Position numbers and translations under genes: made by a program. The notes beneath the pieces are model-generated. The model did no database searches. It was not told the origin of the DNA and saw only the letters and a list, made by a program, of their open reading frames with translations. Positions 39,478 to 47,520 of a stretch of 64,000 nt of DNA are shown here, piece by piece. Position 1 is the first letter of the stretch. Each line of letters starts with the position of its first letter. The stretch is from Halomonas sp. M20 (GTDB lineage Bacteria; Pseudomonadota; Gammaproteobacteria; Pseudomonadales; Halomonadaceae), in contig NZ_JACNMQ010000003.1 in assembly GCF_020622265.1 (NCBI RefSeq), forward strand, positions 124,001 through 188,000. The letters run 5' to 3'.

Positions 39478-40704
39478 ATGAACCATAGCCCCGAGACGGC
39501 TTCGGGAACGCCTTCGCGTCTGGCGTTTCTCGGCGTGGCCTTCGCTTTTCTCATCACCATGGTAGGCACGACCATGCCGACACCGCTGTATCCCGGCTAT
39601 CAGCAGCAGTTCGATTTCTCGCAATTCATGATCACGGTGATCTTCGCCGTCTATGGTGCTGGCGTGATTGGGGCGCTGGTCGTAACCGGCCGCTGGTCGG
39701 ATCAGCTGGGCCGCAGGCCGCTATTGTTCGCGGGGCTGCTGGCTGCTGCCTTAAGCGATGTCGTCTTTCTAAGTAGCCAAGGGCTTGCGGGATTATTGGC
39801 CGGGCGGGTGTTATCAGGGATTTCTGCGGGAATATTTACTGGTACGGCCACCGTTGCAGTGATCGAACTGGCGCCGAAAGACATGAAGCCGCTTGCCACA
39901 TTCGGTGCCACCGCCGCTAATATGGGTGGGTTGGGCCTGGGGCCGGTCGTGGCCGGTCTGTTGGGTCAGCATGCGGCGTGGCCGCTTCACCTTTCCTACC
40001 TTGTCCATCTTGGGCTGGTCGGCCTGGCCCTAGTAGCGGTCTGGTTGGCGAAGGAAACCGTCACGCGACCGGCGCATCCCCAGCTCACTTTTCAGCGACT
40101 GTCGGTGCCTGGTGAAGTACGCACCCTGTTCTTGCCCGCCGTCATCGCCAGCTTCGCTGGATTCTCGGTGCTGGGGTTCTTCACGGCCACTGCCCCTGCG
40201 TTCATGGGCGAGGTGCTGAGCTATTCGAATCTGACCCTGATTGGGATGGTGGCAGGAACCGCCTTCTTCGCATCGATTCTGGGACAACGATTCCAGAACC
40301 GGCTCGAAGAGTCTCGGCGCCTGCCTTGGGGCTGCGTTTTGGTGATCCTTGGCGCGGGCCTGATCGGCGTCGGTATCGGTATTGTCTCCCTTGCCATTTT
40401 CCTGGCAGGGGCCATCGTCGCCGGGTTAGGTCAGGGTATTGCTTTGCGCGCCGGGCTGGGCGCTATTACTACTGCCTCACCCGCCGAGCAGCGCGGTGAG
40501 GTGACCTCGACGTTCTTCGTCGTATCCTATGTGGCGCTATCGGTACCGGTACTGGGTATCGGCTTGACCGCTCGCTATATTGGCCTGCCGGCAACCGGGA
40601 TCGGGTTTGCCGGTTTCGTTGCGTTGTTAGCGTTGGTGGCCCTGATATTATTACTCAAGCGCCAGGCCACGGCTTCTTCCAACCCCACTTCTTCGGAGTC
40701 CTGA
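39478..40704 (+). CDS. MFS family transporter
   Basis: 408 residues with twelve predicted membrane helices. The loop 2-3 motif is [16 protein letters not shown] and the segment [22 protein letters not shown] in helix 1 and its loop is typical of a drug/metabolite efflux subgroup. ATG 39478 has AGAGG 8 nt upstream; an ATG ten codons earlier is not supported. It stops 1 nt before pyrC starts. The substrate is unknown. Confidence 0.85.
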   Translation: MNHSPETASGTPSRLAFLGVAFAFLITMVGTTMPTPLYPGYQQQFDFSQFMITVIFAVYGAGVIGALVVTGRWSDQLGRRPLLFAGLLAAALSDVVFLSSQGLAGLLAGRVLSGISAGIFTGTATVAVIELAPKDMKPLATFGATAANMGGLGLGPVVAGLLGQHAAWPLHLSYLVHLGLVGLALVAVWLAKETVTRPAHPQLTFQRLSVPGEVRTLFLPAVIASFAGFSVLGFFTATAPAFMGEVLSYSNLTLIGMVAGTAFFASILGQRFQNRLEESRRLPWGCVLVILGAGLIGVGIGIVSLAIFLAGAIVAGLGQGIALRAGLGAITTASPAEQRGEVTSTFFVVSYVALSVPVLGIGLTARYIGLPATGIGFAGFVALLALVALILLLKRQATASSNPTSSES

Positions 40705-40705
40705 C

Positions 40706-41755
40706 GTGACCGCTTCTTCCAACACGCTGCGTATACGCCGCCCCGACGACTGGCACCTTCATCTGCGTGACGGCGAGGTGATGGCGACGGTACTGCCCTA
40801 TACCAGCGCGCACTATGGCCGAGCCATCATCATGCCCAACCTGGCAACGCCGGTAACCACGGTGGCCGCGGCTAGAGCCTATCGCGAGCGGATAGTGGCG
40901 GCAGTGCCGACGGGGCATGAGTTCACGCCGCTGATGACCTGCTATCTGAGCGACAGCGTGACATCGAAAGCGCTGGAGGAGGGCTTTGCTGAAGGGGTGT
41001 TCACCGCTGCCAAGCTCTATCCGGCCAATGCCACCACCAACTCCGCTCATGGCGTGGGTGACGTCAATACGATCTATCCGTTGTTCGAGACGATGCAGCG
41101 TCTAGGGATGCCGCTTCTGATCCACGGCGAGGTCACCCATGCCGATGTGGATATCTTCGATCGAGAGAAGGTCTTCATTGACGAGGTGATGGAAGCCATC
41201 TGCTATCACTTTCCCGAACTCAAGGTGGTCTTCGAGCACATCACCACCCGAGAGGCGGCGTATTACGTTCTGGAAGGCGACGACTATCTGGCAGCAACGA
41301 TCACGCCGCAGCACTTGGCCCACAACCGCAACGACATGCTGGTAGGCGGCATCCGCCCGCATCTCTTTTGCCTGCCGATATTGAAGCGCGACATTCATCA
41401 GCGCGCTCTGCGCCAAGCTATCGCCAGCGGTCACCCGCGCTTCTTTCTGGGCACGGATTCCGCGCCTCATGTAGCCAGCGCCAAGGAAACGAGCTGCGGT
41501 TGCGCCGGGGTCTTCAATGCCCCCACGGCGCTTCAAGTCTATGCCACGATATTCGAACAACAAGGCGCGCTTGAGCACCTTGAGGCCTTCTGTTCTCTCA
41601 ATGGCCCGCGTTTCTACGGTCTGGAACCCAACGAAGATCTCATCGAGCTGATCCGCGAGCCTCTCGAGGTGCCGGAGACGATACGCTGTGGCAATGAGCA
41701 TTTCGTGCCGTTCAAGGCGGGGGAGACACTGGCCTGGTCGGTAAAGTGTGAGTGA
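40706..41755 (+). CDS. pyrC: PyrC, dihydroorotase (class II)
   Basis: 349 residues. The zinc ligands are in [10 protein letters not shown] (HxH), the carboxylated lysine is in [15 protein letters not shown], further ligands are in LLIHGEV and FEHITT, and the catalytic Asp is in FLGTDSAPH. It closes carbamoyl-aspartate to dihydroorotate for pyrimidines. GTG 40706 is preceded by CGGAGT in the end of the MFS gene. It overlaps the next MFS gene by 8 nt. Confidence 0.96.
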   Translation: MTASSNTLRIRRPDDWHLHLRDGEVMATVLPYTSAHYGRAIIMPNLATPVTTVAAARAYRERIVAAVPTGHEFTPLMTCYLSDSVTSKALEEGFAEGVFTAAKLYPANATTNSAHGVGDVNTIYPLFETMQRLGMPLLIHGEVTHADVDIFDREKVFIDEVMEAICYHFPELKVVFEHITTREAAYYVLEGDDYLAATITPQHLAHNRNDMLVGGIRPHLFCLPILKRDIHQRALRQAIASGHPRFFLGTDSAPHVASAKETSCGCAGVFNAPTALQVYATIFEQQGALEHLEAFCSLNGPRFYGLEPNEDLIELIREPLEVPETIRCGNEHFVPFKAGETLAWSVKCE

Positions 41756-42929
41756 TCGAACCGCCTCGAAAGTAACGCACCCCCGTCTGGTCGAACTCAT
41801 CCTGGCGTTGGGTGGTTTTGGCATCGGCACCAGCGAATTCGCCATCATGGGGCTAGTGAATCGAGTTGCCCACGATCTGCAGGTGCCGATTCCCGATGTC
41901 GGCTACGCGATCAGCAGCTATGCGCTGGGGGTGGTCGTGGGAGCGCCGCTGATCGCTGCGTTAGCAGCCCGCATACCGCGCCGCGGATTGCTCATCGGTT
42001 TGATGCTGCTCTTCGCGATCGGCAACCTGGCAAGCGCCTTGGCTCCGAGCTTCGGTTCCTTCGTACTGCTGCGCTTTATGGCCGGCTTGCCCCATGGTGC
42101 CTATTTCGGCGTCGCCGCGCTGGTCGCAGCAGCAGCAGTCCCCATCGACCAGCGCGCCCGCGCAGTGGGGCGGGTGATGTTGGGGCTATCCACGGCCAAC
42201 CTGATCGGCGCACCGCTTGCGACCTGGGGCGGTAACCTGTTCGGTTGGCAGGTGGCCTTTGCCGGCGTGGGAATAGTGGCGCTGCTTACGGCGCTATTGA
42301 TTCGTCTTGTGGTGCCCGCGCAGGCCATCGACGCCAATGCGAGCCCCAAGCGCGAGTTCACTGCACTCATCAAACCGCGAGTGTTGTTTACCCTGGGGGT
42401 GGGGTGCATTGGTTTCGGGGGCATGTTTGCGGTGTTCAGCTACGTGATTCCCACTCTTACCGAACAGGCCGATATGCGCGAGGCGTTGGGGCCGCTGGTG
42501 TTGGCGGTTTTCGGTGTCGGCACCATGCTCGGCAACGTGATTGGGGCGCGGCTGGCGGACCGCAATCTTCTGCGCGCCATTTCCACCATCCTGATCTGGT
42601 GCTTAATCGTGCAAGGGCTTTTCTACTTTGCTGCCAATTCCCTATGGCTGGGCATATTCTTCGTGGGGTTGGTGGGCACCAGCGTGGCACTCGGCCCGGC
42701 CTTGCAAACCCGCTTGATGGACGTGGCGGAAGACGCCCAGACCATGGCCGCCTCGCTCAATCATGCCGCCTTCAATGGTGCCAACGCGATCGGTGCCGCC
42801 CTCGCCGGCGTTACGGTCAAGCTCGGCTTCGCCTGGTCCACCACCGGGCTTGTAGGCGCGGCGCTGGCCGCCGGGGGCTTGGTGATTTTCTATATCGGGC
42901 TTAGGGTGGAGCGATGCAACCAGATGTAG
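41748..42929 (+). CDS. MFS transporter, AraJ/YdhP-type
   Basis: 393 residues with twelve membrane helices. The N-terminal pattern [20 protein letters not shown] and [22 protein letters not shown] are characteristic of the DHA1 AraJ/YdhP/PbuE group, which exports sugars, nucleosides or drugs. The GTG start lies inside the last codons of pyrC, so it is translated from the same message. A nucleoside or base substrate would fit the pyrC context but this is inference. Confidence 0.85.
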   Translation: MSDRTASKVTHPRLVELILALGGFGIGTSEFAIMGLVNRVAHDLQVPIPDVGYAISSYALGVVVGAPLIAALAARIPRRGLLIGLMLLFAIGNLASALAPSFGSFVLLRFMAGLPHGAYFGVAALVAAAAVPIDQRARAVGRVMLGLSTANLIGAPLATWGGNLFGWQVAFAGVGIVALLTALLIRLVVPAQAIDANASPKREFTALIKPRVLFTLGVGCIGFGGMFAVFSYVIPTLTEQADMREALGPLVLAVFGVGTMLGNVIGARLADRNLLRAISTILIWCLIVQGLFYFAANSLWLGIFFVGLVGTSVALGPALQTRLMDVAEDAQTMAASLNHAAFNGANAIGAALAGVTVKLGFAWSTTGLVGAALAAGGLVIFYIGLRVERCNQM

Positions 42930-42971
42930 TGGCATAGTGGACGTTGCTATTAGTATAAGGCCTGAAGATGT

Positions 42972-43268
42972 TTACAAGACTAGAGGCGGTTCGAGCAGAT
43001 AGAGCATTGCAATCGTACCCAATGCTGCCATGGCCAATACCAGCAAGTCGTCCGCTAGCTGGATGGCGTAAGAAAATGTAGCAAGCTGAATGGAGCCAAG
43101 GCTGGCAAGCATGGCAAAAATCAGCAATTCACCCGGGATGGTGCCACTCATGAATATTGAGCTGCACAGCAATACCAGTATCGCGATAGACAGAAAGTAC
43201 GGTTTCATCAAGGATTGGAGCATTCCCTGATTGGCTGGAGAATGGATAGGCTGAGCAAGCATCGTCAT
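42972..43268 (-). CDS. Small membrane protein of unknown function, near a PmrA-box-like repeat
   Basis: 98 residues, not recognised. Three hydrophobic segments (about 22-42, 45-67, 72-93) with the sequence FSYAIQLADDLLVLAM carrying the only acidic pair. AAGGA lies 8 nt before the start. A direct repeat of the PmrA-box type (43322-43338) lies 54-70 nt upstream, and the gene is followed in the same strand by nothing else, so it may be a single PmrA-controlled gene next to eptA. A role in tuning lipid A enzymes is possible but only by analogy. Confidence 0.6.
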   Translation of the reverse strand: MTMLAQPIHSPANQGMLQSLMKPYFLSIAILVLLCSSIFMSGTIPGELLIFAMLASLGSIQLATFSYAIQLADDLLVLAMAALGTIAMLYLLEPPLVL

Positions 43269-43321
43269 ACGTCTTTTCCTTACCCGAAAGAGTAGGTGTC
43301 TTGCCAGGCTAGACGGCTTTG

Positions 43322-43338
43322 CTTAAAGAAATCTTATG
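43322..43338 (-). promoter_or_regulatory. Imperfect PmrA-box-like direct repeat upstream of the 98-residue membrane protein
   Basis: On the plus strand CTTAAA, five bases, CTTATG. The two half sites are 11 nt apart; the second departs at one base from YTTAAK. Reading on the minus strand gives CATAAG-N5-TTTAAG ahead of the gene starting at 43268. Confidence 0.45.
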
Positions 43339-43354
43339 ATTTGACCCTCCTCCA

Positions 43355-45031
43355 CTATTTCCCCGATAAGATCACTGGTGCTCGACACGACCGGCCGATA
43401 TCCAGCGTCGGGCGATAAATCTCCGTCGTCACATCCAGAATTCCCAGGACCGTATGGAATAGGTTGGCATGGCTGTAAGGCTCATCAGCCTTCGTTTTCA
43501 AACACGTGGCATCGATGCCTGTACGTTTTCGCATGACGCCGGAAATCCACCAGACCATAGGCACCTGAGTCTGCTCGTCTGGGGCGATGATGTAGGGCAA
43601 GCCATGCAGATACACCCCGTTTTCTCCCAGCGACTCACCGTGATCGGAGAGATAGATCAATGACGCAGCGAAGCGTTGCTGCTGGTCTAAAAAGTCGACC
43701 ATGTCGCTGAGCACCCGGTCATTGTAGAGGATAGCGTTGTCGTAACTGTTGACGATCTCCTGTTGGGTGCATTTGCTTAAATCCGCGTTGTCGCAGGTGG
43801 GCGTAAGGTCCCGAAACGCATCGGGATAGCGCTGATAATAGCTGGGTCCATGATTACCCAGCTCGTGTAGCACGATCACCGTGTCGCCGGTGCTTTGCTC
43901 GATGCGTCGTTTCAATTCTTCCGCTAGGGCCTCATCGAAGCAGCGTCCGTTTTGACACAAGGAAGGATAATCCTTGGCTGAAATCGAGGCATTGACGACA
44001 CCGTTACAGACGCCCTTGCATCCCGATTGGTTGTCCAGCCAGGTCACGTCGATGCCGGCATGCTGCAACACGTCGAGCAGGGACTCGTGATGTGCGATGT
44101 AGGACTTGTCGTAATCCTCATGCCCCAGCGGTGAGAACATGCAGGGCACCGAGACGGCGGTGCTGGTACCGCAGGCCGAGACTTCGGAATAATTGATAAC
44201 GTCACGCTGGGCCAGTTCCGGCGTGGTCTGACGCGAATACCCATTCAGCCCCCAGTTGGCCGCGCGTACGGTCTCGCCGACCACGATGACCAGCAAGGCG
44301 GGCTTCTGGTTTGGGTGATCGGTGATCGAGGCGTCGTTCTCGAGGGGCAGTCGCTCTTGCGGCGCTACCTGATCGTTAGTGGCGAGTACGCGCTCCATCG
44401 ACACGATGTAGTTGCCTGGCGTCACCAAGTAGCGCAGTTCGGGCTGATTGCGCATCAGCGGCGACAGATGTTGGTACATGAGGAATACCGACGCGACCAG
44501 GACGACGGCGCTGAGCGATAGATAGCCCGTACGGCGCAGCAGCGCGCGCCGCCAGGAAACTACCGGAATGTGAATCCGGGACAGCAACAGGATGGGCAGT
44601 ACCGCGAAAAGCGTCATGTGCAGGAGGAAGCCACCAGTCAACAGCTCGCCGGCTTCCTGGGTATCCGTCTGCAATACATTGGTGATCATGGTGCTGTCGA
44701 AGTAGGTGCCGTAGCTATTAGTGAAATAGCTCACCGCGGCAGCTATCAGGATCAGTAAAGCCAGTAGTGGCTTGACCGTCCAGCGGCTCACGAACAGCAG
44801 GAATACCACATACTGCAGGCTGGTCAGAACCACCGCGTAACCCGCAGCGAGTAGCCAAGTACCGGGTGCCGTCGGATCGTGCCCAGCGAGCGTACTTCGC
44901 CAGAAGGCAAGGTTGTACAGCAAGGTAAATGTTAGCGTCGTTACCAGGGTGAGGCGCTCTGGCCCCATGCATAGCCGGTAATACCCTACATAGGCAAGTG
45001 TGCCCTTGAGTCGAGAGAACAGGGGCATCAT
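43355..45031 (-). CDS. eptA: EptA-type lipid A phosphoethanolamine transferase
   Basis: 558 residues: five N-terminal membrane helices (to about 185) and a periplasmic sulfatase-fold domain. The metal site VVGETVRAANWGLNGY is at about 250-265, the nucleophile is Thr289 in ACGTSTAVSVPCMFS, and the later metal ligands are in SDHGESLGENGVYLHG. Paired cysteines (SGCKGVCNG, CQNGRC) match the disulfides of EptA. It transfers phosphoethanolamine to lipid A, giving polymyxin resistance. It overlaps the PAP2 gene stop by 4 nt. Confidence 0.93.
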   Translation of the reverse strand: MMPLFSRLKGTLAYVGYYRLCMGPERLTLVTTLTFTLLYNLAFWRSTLAGHDPTAPGTWLLAAGYAVVLTSLQYVVFLLFVSRWTVKPLLALLILIAAAVSYFTNSYGTYFDSTMITNVLQTDTQEAGELLTGGFLLHMTLFAVLPILLLSRIHIPVVSWRRALLRRTGYLSLSAVVLVASVFLMYQHLSPLMRNQPELRYLVTPGNYIVSMERVLATNDQVAPQERLPLENDASITDHPNQKPALLVIVVGETVRAANWGLNGYSRQTTPELAQRDVINYSEVSACGTSTAVSVPCMFSPLGHEDYDKSYIAHHESLLDVLQHAGIDVTWLDNQSGCKGVCNGVVNASISAKDYPSLCQNGRCFDEALAEELKRRIEQSTGDTVIVLHELGNHGPSYYQRYPDAFRDLTPTCDNADLSKCTQQEIVNSYDNAILYNDRVLSDMVDFLDQQQRFAASLIYLSDHGESLGENGVYLHGLPYIIAPDEQTQVPMVWWISGVMRKRTGIDATCLKTKADEPYSHANLFHTVLGILDVTTEIYRPTLDIGRSCRAPVILSGK

Positions 45032-45765
45032 AGGGAATTTCTCGCGGTGGAGCCTGACTCAGCAGGAGAATAAGATCGAGTTTTGGTGTGGCTTGGCGGT
45101 CGCAACAGGAGATGGGCCAGCAACAGGCTGATCGTCCAGCAGATCATCAACGTCCACAGGTCATGAGAAAGAAAATGCGCGCCCCGCAGTTGCTGTGCGA
45201 ATCCGAAGAAAAGCCCCATCGACAACCCGACCGACAAGCCAAGCCAGCGCCATCGGGGGAGCGTTGCGGCAAAGAAGAAATACAGGGCGAGCCAAGCGTA
45301 ACCGGCGCTAGCATGGCCGGCCGGGAAGCAGGCGGTATCGGGTAAATTTGCAGGGCGGCTCTCGAACAAACCGATGAAGGGTAAGTCGCCGCCGTAACGC
45401 GCGAGATCCCAGGGGCAGTCCATGCTCACCAGCTGCTTGAGTGTCGAAATACTCAACGTCGAGAGCAGTACGCTGAGTATCAGATAAGCCAATGAGCGAC
45501 GCCATATGCGTAGCGAGGGCCATACCATGCTGATAATGAGTCCTGCGATCGCAATGGCGCCCATCGTCTGACTCACGGCACGGCCACCGCCATGCAGGAG
45601 TTCCTCGGTAATAAGCTGATGTTTCAGTGTCCATTCGTTGCCTTCCACTCGGTAAAGCCAATCCGCAACGACGAAATCAATGCCATAGTATTGAAAGAGA
45701 AATGTCAGCATCAAAAAACCGATCCAAGCTAGAATTAGCGGCTGACAGAATCGTTTGCTACTCAA
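45028..45765 (-). CDS. PAP2-family membrane phosphatase
   Basis: 245 residues with six membrane helices. The three phosphatase motifs are present: KQLVSMDCPWDLARYGG (the CPWDL variant of KxxxxxxRP), PAGHASAGY (PSGH variant), and RGAHFLSHDLW (SRxxxxxHxxxD variant). Such enzymes remove phosphate from undecaprenyl diphosphate, phosphatidylglycerol phosphate or lipid A (LpxE/LpxT type). It is coupled to eptA by a 4-nt overlap, so I infer action on the same lipid substrates. Confidence 0.88.
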   Translation of the reverse strand: MSSKRFCQPLILAWIGFLMLTFLFQYYGIDFVVADWLYRVEGNEWTLKHQLITEELLHGGGRAVSQTMGAIAIAGLIISMVWPSLRIWRRSLAYLILSVLLSTLSISTLKQLVSMDCPWDLARYGGDLPFIGLFESRPANLPDTACFPAGHASAGYAWLALYFFFAATLPRWRWLGLSVGLSMGLFFGFAQQLRGAHFLSHDLWTLMICWTISLLLAHLLLRPPSHTKTRSYSPAESGSTARNSL

Positions 45766-45860
45766 TTTACGATCACTCTTTATTCATTGATATTCAGTGA
45801 ATGTAGGTATGAAGAAAAGGCAATTTAATTGCAGATAGCAAAGCATTGTGATGAACAACA

Positions 45861-45877
45861 CTTAACGAATACTTAAG
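45861..45877. promoter_or_regulatory. PmrA-box-like direct repeat between the PAP2-eptA unit and the metallophosphoesterase gene
   Basis: CTTAAC, five bases GAATA, CTTAAG. It lies about 96 nt upstream of the PAP2 start on the minus strand and 142 nt upstream of the metallophosphoesterase start. It fits YTTAAK-N5-YTTAAK except for the final C of the first half. The minus strand reads CTTAAG-N5-GTTAAG. Confidence 0.55.
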
Positions 45878-45936
45878 TTGGGGAGGAGGGCTAAAAGAAA
45901 ATAAGAATGCGCTTTAAATTGGTTTTTTGAATTTAT

Positions 45937-45953
45937 TTTAAGATTGTATTAAG
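45937..45953 (+). promoter_or_regulatory. Second PmrA-box-like repeat close to the metallophosphoesterase gene
   Basis: TTTAAG, five bases ATTGT, ATTAAG, with the half sites 11 nt apart, ending 65 nt before the GTG start at 46019. The surrounding DNA is very AT-rich, so a chance match is more likely than for the other copies. Confidence 0.35.
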
Positions 45954-46018
45954 AAATTAAAGGGATAGTGAAATACCTTCCGCTTCTTATTTATGCCCGC
46001 ACATAGGGAGGGTAGAGT

Positions 46019-47098
46019 GTGACCAAATGCTCAAATAAGCGTTTCAAGATCGTCGGCGGAGTAACGGCTGTTCTGATCTTGACGGGGCTCATCACGATCC
46101 AGGCCACCCATGGCCAGATATTTTCCATGGCGACGTCGTGGCTGGCCGTCGAATCACGTCAGGTCGGGAGTGTCTTTGCCGATTCCGGTGAGCAGGCCAG
46201 TATGATAAGAGACAAAAAAGCCGGGAAAGATGCCGTGCTATTGGCCGCGGGTGATATCGCCCGCTGTCAGCCGCATGAGGGCTTCGATAAAACCTTGCGG
46301 AATCTCGAATATACGTTTGGAGATGCCGCTCCTAGACCCTTGAAGGATGCGGGCGCCCGACAGACGGCAAAACTTGTCGATGACTATCCAGGCGTACCGG
46401 TACTGGCCCTTGGTGACTTGGCTTATCCTGACGGCGCACCCGTCGATCTCAACCTCTGTTACGACACCTATTGGGGACACTTCAAAGAGCGCACCTATCC
46501 CACTCCCGGCAATCACGAATATCACTCCCTCAATGCCTACGCTTATTATGATTACTGGGGTGATAGGGCGGGTCCAGATAGACGCGGCTACTATGCCAAG
46601 CGCATGAATGACTGGCTCGTGCTATCTCTCAACAGCGAAGTACCGGCCGATAAGGGGTCTGCTCAGGCAAGCTGGCTCGAAGATCAACTAGCGAATTCGG
46701 ATGCCGCTTGTGTACTCGCCTTCTTCCACAAGCCTGCCTTTTCGACCAAAAAACGCGATGACAGCGAAGATGCTCGTCGGCTGTTCGATCTTCTCTTTCG
46801 CAACGGCGCAACGCTGGTCCTGAACGGCCACAATCATTTCTATGAACGAACGCGGCCCCTCGACGGCCAGGGACGAGTCGATCCTGAAAACGGCATCGTT
46901 ACCTTCGTGGTCGGCACTGGCGGCACGTATACTGACGATTCAAGAGAACCAGAGGCGTTTTCTGAACGTCTGATTGGAAATACCTACGGTATGCTGAAAC
47001 TCACACTGTCCAAAGATGGATACAATTGGCAGTTCCTGTCGGCGGAAACAGGTGAAGCGCTCGATAAAGGCACGGGGTCGTGTAATTCACGTTCCTAG
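46019..47098 (+). CDS. Secreted or membrane-anchored metallophosphoesterase (purple acid phosphatase-like)
   Basis: 359 residues. One hydrophobic segment at about 10-27 acts as signal or anchor. The calcineurin-type metal motifs are LAAGDIARC (GDxx), VLALGDLAYPDG, PTPGNHEYHS (GNHE), CVLAFFHKPAF and LVLNGHNHFYERT (GHxH). Its substrate is a phosphate ester outside the cytoplasm. The GTG start has GGAGGG 8 nt upstream. It diverges from the PAP2-eptA unit and shares PmrA-box-like sites with it. Confidence 0.82.
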   Translation: MTKCSNKRFKIVGGVTAVLILTGLITIQATHGQIFSMATSWLAVESRQVGSVFADSGEQASMIRDKKAGKDAVLLAAGDIARCQPHEGFDKTLRNLEYTFGDAAPRPLKDAGARQTAKLVDDYPGVPVLALGDLAYPDGAPVDLNLCYDTYWGHFKERTYPTPGNHEYHSLNAYAYYDYWGDRAGPDRRGYYAKRMNDWLVLSLNSEVPADKGSAQASWLEDQLANSDAACVLAFFHKPAFSTKKRDDSEDARRLFDLLFRNGATLVLNGHNHFYERTRPLDGQGRVDPENGIVTFVVGTGGTYTDDSREPEAFSERLIGNTYGMLKLTLSKDGYNWQFLSAETGEALDKGTGSCNSRS

Positions 47099-47099
47099 A

Positions 47100-47264
47100 G
47101 TGAACCATGGTATCGATGGCCTGAAAGTGATCTTCCTGGTGCCCACGGCGCTGAGCATCACCAGCATATGGGTCGCCGTGATGGCGGATGCCGGTGCGAC
47201 GGTACTGGTGACCCTGAACGCTATACGACTGCTGGGTTGTCGCAAGAGACAGCCTTGCCAATGA
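47100..47264 (+). pseudogene. C-terminal remnant of a heavy-metal P-type ATPase (ZntA/CadA/CopA type)
   Basis: About 54 codons in one frame with the ending GLKVIFLVPTALSITSIWVAVMADAGATVLVTLNAIRLLG, quoted here as VFLVPTALSITS-like and VAVMADAGATVLVTLNAIRLL; the MADxGATVLVTxNAxRLL pattern is the last helix of zinc/cadmium exporting P1B ATPases. No other part of the ~700-residue protein is present; the upstream DNA is the metallophosphoesterase gene in another frame. It is a scrap left by deletion or insertion. Confidence 0.8.
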
Positions 47265-47268
47265 AGGT

Positions 47269-47400
47269 TCAGAAAATCTCCAACAAGAAGGGGGTGACGA
47301 GCAGGATCAATACGAATAAAGGTATCGGGCTTCGATTCGGTCGATAAGTAAGAACGAGTGCGCAGGCTTCGTACATCAACAGCAGGGTTCTAAGCGACAT
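47269..47400 (-). CDS. Possible small membrane peptide, 43 residues
   Basis: From ATG 47400 the peptide begins MSLRTLLLMYEACALVLTYR and has a second hydrophobic stretch IPLFVLILLVTPFLLEIF at the C-terminus. No family is recognised and the ribosome site is weak. Two points favour it: a PmrA-box-like repeat (47470-47486) lies 70-86 nt upstream, and minus-strand TAGTAT sits 15 nt after its second half site. It could equally be a non-coding leftover beside the ATPase scrap. Confidence 0.35.
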   Translation of the reverse strand: MSLRTLLLMYEACALVLTYRPNRSPIPLFVLILLVTPFLLEIF

Positions 47401-47469
47401 GGTCAGAGTCATCCATTTGCGGGCTGATGGGTCATGCACCGTGAATCGATACTAGTATCGCCCGATCGC

Positions 47470-47486
47470 CTTAATGTTTTCTTATG
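47470..47486 (-). promoter_or_regulatory. PmrA-box-like repeat downstream of the GT39 gene, facing the 43-residue ORF
   Basis: Plus strand: CTTAAT, five bases GTTTT, CTTATG. The same second half (CTTATG) occurs in the copy at 43322-43338. Both face a small membrane-protein frame on the minus strand. Confidence 0.45.
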
Positions 47487-47520
47487 CATCCCCTTTTTCG
47501 GATAATTGAGTCAATAGTGC

